DNA of 64,000 nucleotides from Asaia bogorensis NBRC 16594. GTDB taxonomy: Bacteria; Pseudomonadota; Alphaproteobacteria; Acetobacterales; Acetobacteraceae. Shown piece after piece: positions 54,181-62,324 of the stretch. The stretch's first letter is position 1; the number at the start of each line of letters is the position of its first letter. The stretch lies in assembly GCF_001547995.1 (NCBI RefSeq), contig NZ_AP014690.1, forward strand, positions 434,001 to 498,000, read 5' to 3'. The notes beneath the pieces are model-generated. The model was not told where the DNA came from. It did not search any database and worked only from the letters and a program-made list of their open reading frames with translations. The position numbers were made by a program, and so were the translations under genes.

Positions 54181-55197
54181 ATGACCCTTTCCCGTCGCGG
54201 TTTCATGGGCGTCGCCGCCAGTCTGACCGCTCTCACGCCTTTTGCCTCTGCGCGTTTCTCCGGTGCACATGCCGAAGGGGCCCAGAAGAAAATCGCCATC
54301 GTCGCCAAGATTGGCGGTATTCCGTGGTTCAATGCCATGGAGCGCGGTATTCAGAGCGCCGGCAAGGAGGCCGGGTGCAATGCCTGGATGATCGGTCCCA
54401 CCCAGGCCGATGCGGCTCAGCAGGTCAGCGCGATCGAGGATCTGATTGCCCGCAAGGTCGATGTGATCGGTGTCGTGCCCAATGATGCCAGTTCACTGGT
54501 GCCCGTGCTGCAACGCGCGCGCGCGGCAGGTATTCATGTCATCAGCCATGAAAGCCCCGGCCAGCAGGGTGCGGAATGGGATCTGGAATTTACCACCCCT
54601 GCGGCAGATGGCGAGCGTCATATGGAGGCGCTGGCCAAGGCCACTGGTGGCAAGGGCGGTTATATCATCATCGTCGGGTCGCTGACTGTTCCCCAGCACA
54701 AGCTGCGTGCCGATGCGGCTATTGCACTACAAAAGGCCAAATATCCCGACATGCATCTGATTGGTGATCGCTTTGGCTGCGGTGAGAGCGTGGATGACAG
54801 TTATCGCACCGTCATGGATCAGTTGCGCGCCCATCCCGACCTGACCGGCGTGCTTGCTTTCGGGTCGCAGGGGCCGATCGGGGCTGCGCGCGCGGTGGAT
54901 GCGCGTGGCAAGATCAGGACTGTCTCGGTGGTGGGACCGTTTTCGCCGGGACAGGGGGCGAAATATGTGCGCTCAGGCGCAATACGGTGTGGCTATATCT
55001 GGAACCCGCTTCTGGCTGGGCAGACCCTCGTGCGTCTGGCCATGATGATGGCCACAGACAAGCCCATCACCAATGGCATGGACCTGACCGATATCGGTGC
55101 CTTGCAGGTTGATCCGGCCCAGCGCAGCATTCTTGCACCTAAGATGCAGATCATTGATCGATCGACCATTGATGCGCTGGTGGCGCTAGGGCTGTGA
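54181..55197 (+). CDS. sugar ABC transporter substrate-binding protein (RbsB/RhaS-like)
   Basis: A 338-residue periplasmic binding protein with a Tat-type signal peptide (SRRGFMGVAAS at residues 4-14, cleaved near residue 34), so it is likely exported folded. The body is the type I sugar-binding fold: PWFNAMERGIQSAGKEAGC, AIEDLIARKVDVIGVVPND, and GVLAFGSQGPIGAARAV near the C-lobe. RhaS, LsrB and erythritol-type proteins are close in design. It would bind the sugar for the ATPase and permeases that follow; the gene overlaps the ATPase by four bases (GTGA). Confidence 0.88.
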   Translation: MTLSRRGFMGVAASLTALTPFASARFSGAHAEGAQKKIAIVAKIGGIPWFNAMERGIQSAGKEAGCNAWMIGPTQADAAQQVSAIEDLIARKVDVIGVVPNDASSLVPVLQRARAAGIHVISHESPGQQGAEWDLEFTTPAADGERHMEALAKATGGKGGYIIIVGSLTVPQHKLRADAAIALQKAKYPDMHLIGDRFGCGESVDDSYRTVMDQLRAHPDLTGVLAFGSQGPIGAARAVDARGKIRTVSVVGPFSPGQGAKYVRSGAIRCGYIWNPLLAGQTLVRLAMMMATDKPITNGMDLTDIGALQVDPAQRSILAPKMQIIDRSTIDALVALGL

Positions 55198-56681
55198 CCG
55201 GCGCGGTCTTTCTGGAACTGCGGAATGTGCACAAGACATTCGGCAGTTTCCAGGCGCTGCGCGGGATCGATTGGGATGTGCGCGAAGGCGAAATCCATTG
55301 TCTTGTGGGCGAAAACGGATGCGGCAAATCCACGCTGATCAAGGCCGTATCAGGCGTCCACGCCCCCGACCCGGGGAGCGAAATCCGCATTGGTGGTCGG
55401 GATGTATTGCCGCTTGATCCGATGCGCGCCCGTGCTCTGGGCATTCAGGTGGTGTTTCAGGATCTCGCCCTTTTCCCCAATCTGAGTGTGGCTGAAAACA
55501 TCGCCTTTGACGCCAACCTTGGGCGCGGCTTCAGTCCGCGTGCCTCAATCCGGCAAAAGGCCAGGGAGATACTGTCCCGTCTGGGGCATGAACTGCCGCT
55601 GGATTGCCCTGTCGATGCGCTCTCGATTGCCGAGCGACAGATCGTGGCCATTGCGCGTGGCCTGGCGGGTGAAGCGCGCCTGATTTTCATGGACGAGCCC
55701 ACGGCGTCGCTCACGCGCGCCGAGGTACGCCGCCTGCTTGATCTGGTGCGTAAGCTCTCATCGGAGGGGATTGCGATCGTCTTCGTGTCGCATCGCCTTG
55801 ATGAGGTCTCCGCCATTGCCGAGCGTATCACGGTGATGCGCGATGGCCGGATGGTGGGTACGTATCCTGCCGCCAGTCTCGACCAGAGAACGCTGATCCA
55901 TCTCATGACCGGGATCGAGATTGCGACCCATCATGTTCCCCGCGATTGCAGCGCTCGTCCGGCCTTGCTCGAAACCTGCCAGCTTACGCGCAAGGGCGAG
56001 TATGAAAACGTCTCGATCACGCTGCATGAGGGCGAGGTTCTGGGCCTGACCGGTCTGCTGGGAGCTGGACGGACCGAATTTGCCCTCTCACTTTTCGGCA
56101 TGACCAGACCGGATTCCGGCAAAATGCTGGTTCATGGCCAGGAATGTCGTTTTCAGACCAATCAGGACGCCCTTGCAGCAGGTCTGGCTTACGTCTCTGA
56201 AGACAGGCTCAATCTCGGGATCAATGCGGAGCAATCCATCGTCGATAATCTCGATGTTGCCGTTCTGCCAAGTCTGGCCAATCGTTTTGGCTATATTTCC
56301 GATCAGGCGCGCGCGCAGCTTGCCCAGGATTGGGTGGCACGGCTCAATATCAAACTGAATTCGGTGCATGATGCCATCAACACGCTTTCAGGTGGTAACC
56401 AGCAACGCGTGATTCTGGCACGCTGGCTTGCATCCCATCCCAGAATTCTCATCCTCGATAGCCCCACAGTGGGGGTGGACATCAAGAACAAGGAGGGGAT
56501 CTACGCTCTGATCCGCGAATTGAGCGCTCAGGGTGTGGGTATTCTCGTGATCTCCGACGAGATGATCGAGCTTTTCGCCACCTGTGACCGCATCCTGCAT
56601 ATGCGCAGTGGCCGTATCGCGGGTGACTACTCCCCCGCACACATTACCGAACAGGCGCTGGAGGCGCGGATCTATGCCTGA
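55194..56681 (+). CDS. sugar ABC transporter ATPase (two fused ATPase domains)
   Basis: A 495-residue CUT2-type importer ATPase with two nucleotide-binding domains. Domain 1 has Walker A GENGCGKST (around residues 40-48), LSIAERQ signature and FMDEPTASL Walker B; domain 2 has LGAGRTE in place of a canonical Walker A and the LSGGNQQRV signature followed by LILDSPTVGVD. This asymmetry (one degenerate site) is normal for RbsA/XylG-type proteins. GTG start, overlapping the binding-protein gene by four bases. It powers the two permeases encoded next. Confidence 0.93.
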   Translation: MTGAVFLELRNVHKTFGSFQALRGIDWDVREGEIHCLVGENGCGKSTLIKAVSGVHAPDPGSEIRIGGRDVLPLDPMRARALGIQVVFQDLALFPNLSVAENIAFDANLGRGFSPRASIRQKAREILSRLGHELPLDCPVDALSIAERQIVAIARGLAGEARLIFMDEPTASLTRAEVRRLLDLVRKLSSEGIAIVFVSHRLDEVSAIAERITVMRDGRMVGTYPAASLDQRTLIHLMTGIEIATHHVPRDCSARPALLETCQLTRKGEYENVSITLHEGEVLGLTGLLGAGRTEFALSLFGMTRPDSGKMLVHGQECRFQTNQDALAAGLAYVSEDRLNLGINAEQSIVDNLDVAVLPSLANRFGYISDQARAQLAQDWVARLNIKLNSVHDAINTLSGGNQQRVILARWLASHPRILILDSPTVGVDIKNKEGIYALIRELSAQGVGILVISDEMIELFATCDRILHMRSGRIAGDYSPAHITEQALEARIYA

Positions 56682-57693
56682 TTTTGCTACGCTGCGCAGC
56701 CGGCCTGAATTCTGGCTGGCTGGTGTGATTGTCATTTTCGGCGCCGCCCTGTCTTTGTTGACGCCAAGTTTTCTCAGCCTGTCGAATGTCGTCGATCTGA
56801 CTGAGAGCTATGCCGTACAGGCCATTATGGCCACCGGGCTTTTCGTCGTGCTTATCGCAGGAGGCATCGATATCTCCTTCGCGGCGACGGCTTCGGTGGC
56901 GCAATATGTCGCGGCTCTACTGGCCACGCGTTATGGGCTCTCGCCCTTTCTCGTTATTCCCGCAGGCCTTGTCGTTGGGACGGGGCTGGGCTTTCTGAAC
57001 GCCGCGCTTATCCATTATGCGCGTGTTAATTCCATCATCATCACCATCGCGACCATGAATGTCTATTTCGCCCTGCTGATGTACGCCACGGGTGGGCATT
57101 CCATCTATAATCTGCCCGATTGGTGGAGCGAGCGCGTGACGTTCCTGCAATTCGAGACATCGGGTGGCGATCTCATACGCATCACTTTGCCCATCGTGGT
57201 GATGATGGTGTCGCTCCTGCTCTGCTGGGTCCTGCTCACCCTGTCCAGAACCGGCAGGCAGCTTTACGCGATGGGCGGCAATGCCGAGGCGGCGCGTCGC
57301 ATCGGCCTCAATATCTCGAAGCTGCAGTTCTTTGCTTATGGCTTTGCCGGTTTCATGGCGGCTCTAGCGGGGCTGGTCCAGGCTAATCGCGTGGGTGAAG
57401 CTGTTCCCAACGCACTTTATGGTACGGAATTATCAGTCCTCTCCGCTGCTGTTCTGGGCGGGGCGTCGCTATTGGGTGGTGTCGGTACCATTGGCGGGAT
57501 CACACTGGGTATCCTGCTGCTCGCCATCATCCAGAACGGGCTCAATCTGCTCGATATCTCTCCCTACTGCTTCGAGATCATCACCGGCGCGATCATTCTC
57601 GCCTCCACGACGCTTACGGCCCTCTCGGTCCAGAGCCGCAAGCGCTCCCGGCTTGTCGAGGAAGCGCCAATGGGGGAGCAAGCCCATGTCTGA
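56674..57693 (+). CDS. sugar ABC transporter permease 1
   Basis: A 339-residue CUT2 (RbsC-like) permease with eight to ten hydrophobic helices. VVLIAGGIDISFAATASVAQ and GGNAEAARRIGLNISKLQFF (cytoplasmic coupling loop) then AVLGGASLLGGVGTIGGITLG are characteristic. The ATG at 56674 overlaps the ATPase end by eight bases; a longer frame exists upstream but lacks homology. A second, different permease gene follows with an eight-base overlap, so the membrane part is a heterodimer. Confidence 0.9.
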   Translation: MPDFATLRSRPEFWLAGVIVIFGAALSLLTPSFLSLSNVVDLTESYAVQAIMATGLFVVLIAGGIDISFAATASVAQYVAALLATRYGLSPFLVIPAGLVVGTGLGFLNAALIHYARVNSIIITIATMNVYFALLMYATGGHSIYNLPDWWSERVTFLQFETSGGDLIRITLPIVVMMVSLLLCWVLLTLSRTGRQLYAMGGNAEAARRIGLNISKLQFFAYGFAGFMAALAGLVQANRVGEAVPNALYGTELSVLSAAVLGGASLLGGVGTIGGITLGILLLAIIQNGLNLLDISPYCFEIITGAIILASTTLTALSVQSRKRSRLVEEAPMGEQAHV

Positions 57694-58723
57694 AAATCTG
57701 CCGGTCACCGGGAATACGACAGGACATTCTGCCTCCATGACTGATCTCGCCACCCCGTTCCGCAGGCTGTTTCCTGCGCCTGTGTCGGGGCAGACTCTGG
57801 CCACGCTGGCGCTCGCCATCGGATTCAGCCTCATCGTACCCGGGTTTTTCAGCCTCGGTTCCATGCGCTCCATGATGTTTCAGCTGCCGCAGCTTGGCCT
57901 TCTGGCCCTGGCCATGGCCATTCCCATGATGTCGGGTGGATTGAATCTGGCGATCATCGCGATTGCCAATGCCTGCGGACTCGCCATGGTGACGGTACTT
58001 GGCCATCTACCCCTGGAGGGACATGGTGCGGGTTACGTGGGATTCTGCATCGTGATCGCTCTCATGGCAGGGGCGGTGCTGGGGACGGCGCTGGGGGGCG
58101 TCACCGGATGGCTGATCGTGCGAACGAAAGTCCATCCTATTCTGGTCACGCTCGGGATCATGTCGATTGTCGAGGGCACGAGCATCTGGCTGACACGCGG
58201 TGAGGTGGTGTCGGGCCTGCCGGCCCTTTATGGCCAGATCGGCAACGCCTCACTGGTCCAGATACCGCTGGCCTTCCTCGCCTTTCTGGCGGTCGCGGGG
58301 GTTGTTCATCTGCTGCTTCAGCATACGGCCTTCGGGATTTCGATCCGCATGATCGGGTCGAATGCGCTGGCCACACGCTATTCGGCAATCGATGTCGATC
58401 GCGTGACAATCAGGATCTACGCGCTTTCAGGCTTCCTGTGCTTCTGCGCTGCCTGCCTGATGCTGGCGCGGTTCAACTCGGCCAGTGCTGCCTATGCCAA
58501 ATCCTATCTGCTTGTCACGGTTCTGGCGGCCGTTCTGGGTGGGGTCGACCCCAATGGCGGTTTCGGGCGGGTGACAGGGCTGGTTCTGGCCATGATCATG
58601 CTTCAGCTGATCGCAACCGGGTTCAATCTGCTCGGCTTCAGCGATTATCTGACACTCGCCATCTGGGGGCTGGTGCTGATCGGGGTGGCCTGTGCCCAGT
58701 CTTCATTCAAAAAGAGGCGTTGA
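57686..58723 (+). CDS. sugar ABC transporter permease 2
   Basis: A 345-residue CUT2 permease, homologous to but distinct from permease 1. AMAIPMMSGGLNLAIIAIAN, the IGSNALATRYSAIDVDRVTI coupling segment and VLAAVLGGVDPNGGFGRVTG are the equivalents. A 25-residue hydrophilic N-terminus precedes the first helix. The ATG at 57686 follows GGGGGAG and overlaps permease 1 by eight bases. It ends the six-gene ketose locus; no terminator hairpin with a T-tract is obvious after it. Confidence 0.9.
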   Translation: MSENLPVTGNTTGHSASMTDLATPFRRLFPAPVSGQTLATLALAIGFSLIVPGFFSLGSMRSMMFQLPQLGLLALAMAIPMMSGGLNLAIIAIANACGLAMVTVLGHLPLEGHGAGYVGFCIVIALMAGAVLGTALGGVTGWLIVRTKVHPILVTLGIMSIVEGTSIWLTRGEVVSGLPALYGQIGNASLVQIPLAFLAFLAVAGVVHLLLQHTAFGISIRMIGSNALATRYSAIDVDRVTIRIYALSGFLCFCAACLMLARFNSASAAYAKSYLLVTVLAAVLGGVDPNGGFGRVTGLVLAMIMLQLIATGFNLLGFSDYLTLAIWGLVLIGVACAQSSFKKRR

Positions 58724-59388
58724 ACGACCATCTGATACGGAAGTTGGGCCTCTTGATCGACAGATCAAATAAGGTGTCATCAAGCGAAGTGGTGTCCTTG
58801 GAGGCGATACGGGGAGCTTGCCGAGCGAGATCATTTTGCTCTGCCGCATTCATAGGATTCATGCTTGCTCAGTGAATAGAGGGTGTGTTGGACCGGCTCG
58901 ACGCTGGGATACGTGGCACTCCTCCCCGAGAAGAATGCAAGTAACTCAGACGAAAGGGGAATATGCTTCGAGCGTAGTGCAACGCGCCTTGGCCGGGGAT
59001 TGTCGAGTGGGAGCGTAATGACCGCTATAGGAGTGTTCATATCGGTAAGCGGCGGCAGGCATATATCCCCGTCTGATGACGATTTCGACTGCCGAAGATG
59101 ACAAATAGCGCATGCCTAAGCCTCGGTTCAGCGTAGCGAGCGGCAGTATCATCAGACGTTAACGAACAAATTTTAGTGAAAATTGCGATGTGGTGAATTT
59201 GTTATGACAATTCATTCATATATTGAGCCAATATTCTGTATGCCTTGAGCTTCAGGGACCAGTGCTGCGCTAGGGTATATGGCATGGTTTTACTGATCCT
59301 ATGAGGCTCGAAATACCATTGGCTTGCGGCGTGGCGGGTTCGTCTTTCAGATTACACCTTCCCCCGGAGCCTAGCTCGAGGATGAGCC
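58724..59388. other. 665-base gene-poor stretch with long inverted repeat
   Basis: No reading frame with a ribosome site or recognisable product is present; short frames on both strands (60-70 codons) match nothing I know. Base composition drops below the neighbours, most clearly after 59158. It contains an interrupted inverted repeat (listed separately). The last 100 bases before 59388 must hold the promoter of the PQQ dehydrogenase gene. It may be the relic of an inserted element. Confidence 0.4.
59070..59158. repeat. interrupted 17-bp inverted repeat (possible MITE or structured RNA)
   Basis: CGTCTGATGA (59070-59079) and ACTGCCG (59088-59094) pair with CGGCAGT (59141-59147) and TCATCAGACG (59149-59158). 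The loop contains a smaller CTCG/CGAG hairpin. The arrangement is a long stem with an 8-nt and a 1-nt bulge in a stretch without genes. Confidence 0.5.
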
Positions 59389-61935
59389 GTGAGTAGCTCC
59401 ATACGTGTTTTGAGTTTTTTTGTAGGCCTTGTCATAGGCCTGCTGGGCGTCGGCCTGACCTTGGGAGGTATAGACCTCGCCTGGCTGGGCGGTAGCTGGG
59501 CGTATATTCTTCTGGGGCTGATGATGGCCTTTGTCGGCTTTGCCGTCATGGCCCGCAAGGCGATCGCCTTGCCAGTCTCCATTCTGCTCAGTCTTGTGGC
59601 CGCCGGTTGGGCGTTCAGTGAAGTGGGTGATGTGTTCTGGCTGGTTGTGCCGCGCGTCGTCGTGTTCATTGCCCTGCCGATTGTCGTCGGTCTGCTGGCC
59701 CCGGGTTTCGGTGCCTCGTCGCGTTCGGGCGAAAAGGGGGCATTGCGTTCAAGCGCTGTGCCGCGCGCCTGGGGTTTCGGCATTGCCTCCCTCTATGCGA
59801 TCATTTTCTGCGGGATCTCGCTGGGCATGTTCCAGCCCCATGCCGAAGTCACAGGCAATGCAGCTGACGCGCCGAAGCCTGACACGGCCCTTGGCCAGCA
59901 GAACGGCAATGACTGGCCAGCCTGGGGGCGTAACCTCACGGGTGACCGCTTTGCACCCTATGTGCAGATCAATGCCGGGAACGTTTCGGACCTGAAGCTC
60001 GCCTGGAGCTTCCATACCGGCGATCTTGCCATCGATGGCGCCGAGTATCAGGTCACCCCGCTCAAGATTGCCGACACGCTTTATCTCTGCACGCCGCTCA
60101 ACAAGGTGATTGCGCTTGATCCGGTCACGGGCAAGGAGAAATGGCGCTTTGACCCGCATATGCAGGTGACGCGCGGCAACAAGGGCTGGAAGCGCTGCCG
60201 TGGCGTAAGCTACGCGGATATGACAACCATGTCGCTGCTTGCACCGGATGCCAAGGCTTTCGGCCCGCAGGACGTAGCCGATACCACTACAGCGCCGTCT
60301 GCTGCCGGGGCCGCTGCCTCCGCAGACATCGCGCCTGCCGCTTCCGTCTTGCCGGCTGCGCCTGCGCCAATCGATGCGTCAGCGCCTTGCGCAAGACGCA
60401 TTGTCAGCACCACCAATGATGCCCGCCTTTTCGAGCTTGATGCCGCTACGGGTGCCCTGTGTCAGGATTTTGGCGACCATGGCATGGTCAACCTGCTCGA
60501 GGGTCTTGGCCCCACGGCACCGGGATCCTATTACCTGACATCTGCGCCGCTGGTGGCAGATGGCGTGATCATGGTGGGTGGCAAGATCAACGACAACATG
60601 ACCGTGGGTGAGCCTTCCGGCGTCATTCGTGGCTACGATGTCCGTACGGGTCGTCTTGTCTGGGCCTGGGATGCCTCGCGCGGAAACCGCGACAGCCGCC
60701 CGCTTCCTGCGGGTCAGATTTATGCGCCTGAGACGCCCAATTTCTGGGGCACGGCGTCTTACGATCCCAAGCTCGGCCTTGCCTTCATTCCGATGGGCAA
60801 TCAGACACCCGATTTCTGGACTGGTAACCGTCATCCCTATTCGGATGAATACAACGATACCATCCTGGCGCTCGATCTGCGCACGGGTCAGGAACACTGG
60901 CATTTCCGTACCGCCAATAACGACATGTTTGATTATGACGTGACGTCGCAGCCGATCCTGTACGATCTGCCCGGGGCGAATGGCGAGACGGTTCCGGTTG
61001 TGGTTGGCCTGACCAAGCGCAGCCAGATTTTCGTGCTCGACCGCCGGACCGGCAAGCCTGTGGTCAAGGTGACAGACCGCAAGGTTGCAACCGATGGTAT
61101 GCCCGGCCAGCGCATCAGCCCGGTCCAGCCCTATTCCGACCTGTCGATCGGTGTTGCGCCGCTCAAGGAAAGCGACATGTGGGGGGCAACGATCTTCGAT
61201 CAGCTCTATTGCCGCATCGCCTTCAAGAAAATGCGCTGGGAGGGTGAATGGACTCCTCTGAGCGACAAGCAGAAAACCCTGATCTGGCCCGGTTATTATG
61301 GTGGGTCCAACTGGGGTGGTGGCGCGCTCGACCCGCAGACCGGCGTGTTGGTGGTGAATGATATTCGCATGGCTATGTGGGGTCAGTTCATCAAGCGCGA
61401 GGAAGCCGCCCATGCGGGTCTCGTTCCCTCCACCGAAGGTGAATATTCGGAGCAGCTGGGCACACCCTGGGGTGTGGAGCGCTCGATGTTCGTTTCGCCC
61501 ATGGGAGCACCCTGCTTCAAACCGCCCTACGGTTCACTGACGGCCATTGACCTCAAAACCCAGAAAACGCTCTGGCAGGTGCCAGTGGGCAGTATTCAGG
61601 ATGCCGCCATTCACGGGGTTTTCGGGCAAAAGGGAATCATTCCGCACATCTATATTCCGGTCGGTATGCCCACCATGGGTGGCCCGCTGCTGACAGGCGG
61701 TGATCTCGCCTTCTTCCATGGCTCGCTCGATAATTACCTGCGCGCCTTTGATCTGAAGAGTGGCAAGGAAGTCTGGCGTCAGCGCCTGCCGGTAGGTGGT
61801 CAGGGTACGCCGATGAGCTATGTCCAGAACGGCAAGCAATATGTTCTGGTTGTAGCGGGCGGGGCGACACGCACAGGCACGAACGCCAATAAGGGCGACT
61901 ATGTTCTGTCCTACGCGTTACCCTCAGCGCCCTGA
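59389..61935 (+). CDS. gcd: membrane-bound PQQ-dependent dehydrogenase (glucose/quinate family)
   Basis: An 848-residue quinoprotein. Five membrane helices (about residues 5-150) anchor it in the inner membrane, with a periplasmic eight-bladed propeller after NDWPAWGRNLTGDRFAPYVQ. WKRCRGVSY, NFWGTASYDPKLGLAFIPMG, the active-site Asp in MFDYDVTSQPILYDL and Lys in GLTKRSQIFVLDRRTG match the E. coli Gcd type; electrons go to ubiquinone. It oxidises D-glucose to gluconolactone, or quinate/shikimate in sister enzymes. It is about 50 residues longer than Gcd because of an Ala/Pro-rich insert near residues 290-335. GTG start behind AGGA. Substrate (glucose versus quinate) is not proven. Confidence 0.88.
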   Translation: MSSSIRVLSFFVGLVIGLLGVGLTLGGIDLAWLGGSWAYILLGLMMAFVGFAVMARKAIALPVSILLSLVAAGWAFSEVGDVFWLVVPRVVVFIALPIVVGLLAPGFGASSRSGEKGALRSSAVPRAWGFGIASLYAIIFCGISLGMFQPHAEVTGNAADAPKPDTALGQQNGNDWPAWGRNLTGDRFAPYVQINAGNVSDLKLAWSFHTGDLAIDGAEYQVTPLKIADTLYLCTPLNKVIALDPVTGKEKWRFDPHMQVTRGNKGWKRCRGVSYADMTTMSLLAPDAKAFGPQDVADTTTAPSAAGAAASADIAPAASVLPAAPAPIDASAPCARRIVSTTNDARLFELDAATGALCQDFGDHGMVNLLEGLGPTAPGSYYLTSAPLVADGVIMVGGKINDNMTVGEPSGVIRGYDVRTGRLVWAWDASRGNRDSRPLPAGQIYAPETPNFWGTASYDPKLGLAFIPMGNQTPDFWTGNRHPYSDEYNDTILALDLRTGQEHWHFRTANNDMFDYDVTSQPILYDLPGANGETVPVVVGLTKRSQIFVLDRRTGKPVVKVTDRKVATDGMPGQRISPVQPYSDLSIGVAPLKESDMWGATIFDQLYCRIAFKKMRWEGEWTPLSDKQKTLIWPGYYGGSNWGGGALDPQTGVLVVNDIRMAMWGQFIKREEAAHAGLVPSTEGEYSEQLGTPWGVERSMFVSPMGAPCFKPPYGSLTAIDLKTQKTLWQVPVGSIQDAAIHGVFGQKGIIPHIYIPVGMPTMGGPLLTGGDLAFFHGSLDNYLRAFDLKSGKEVWRQRLPVGGQGTPMSYVQNGKQYVLVVAGGATRTGTNANKGDYVLSYALPSAP

Positions 61936-62262
61936 GGTACCGGCCTTCTTACCCGGTATCATGATTGCCGGGTAAGGCAGTTTCCGTCCTTCGCAAGCAG
62001 GACGGAACACGGGTCATATGGCAAGGAGCCGTATGATATGAGCGTTACGGTTGCGCCGCGCAGCGACTGAATATTCCGCTCCGCACGTACCCATTGCTTT
62101 GTCTCCGCTCTGACGAGGGCAGGACAGGCCGCCTTCTCTCCACCGGCAAGGTGGTGCCGATGATCACGGGTCGTCGCTTTTTCACCGCCATGCATGCCGC
62201 ACAGCCGATCACTCCTGAGAGCATCATCGCGCCTCAGGCCCGCTTCGTAGGGTTGCAGGCAT
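61936..62262 (+). other. gap with three hairpins and a short open frame
   Basis: Three stems follow the dehydrogenase: TTACCCGG/CCGGGTAA (61949-61975), TTCCGTCCT/AGGACGGAA (61982-62007) and TCATATGGC/GCCGTATGA (62014-62036). The first two probably end the dehydrogenase transcript, though none has a T-tract. A 34-residue frame (62160-62264, MITGRRFFTAMHAAQPITPE...) has AAGGTGG before its ATG, and the same frame stays open about 40 codons further upstream; I cannot assign it and it may be chance. Confidence 0.35.
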
Positions 62263-62290
62263 AAAAAACCCCTGCCGGGTCTGGCAGGGG
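62263..62290 (-). terminator. rho-independent terminator of the glycosyltransferase gene
   Basis: Read on the minus strand: CCCCTGCC, a 6-nt loop, GGCAGGGG, then TTTTTT. It lies 35 bases beyond the glycosyltransferase stop codon. Confidence 0.9.
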
Positions 62291-62324
62291 GGCGTTCTAC
62301 TGCGCGGTCCTATGCAGGGCTTGG

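Noticed and set aside
55194-56681. Degenerate second Walker A in the sugar ABC ATPase as a possible defect
   Set aside because: One degenerate nucleotide site is the normal state in RbsA/XylG-type double ATPases.
60379-61413. 344-codon open frame on the minus strand inside the PQQ dehydrogenase gene
   Set aside because: Antisense shadow; the plus-strand protein keeps the quinoprotein motifs over the same bases.
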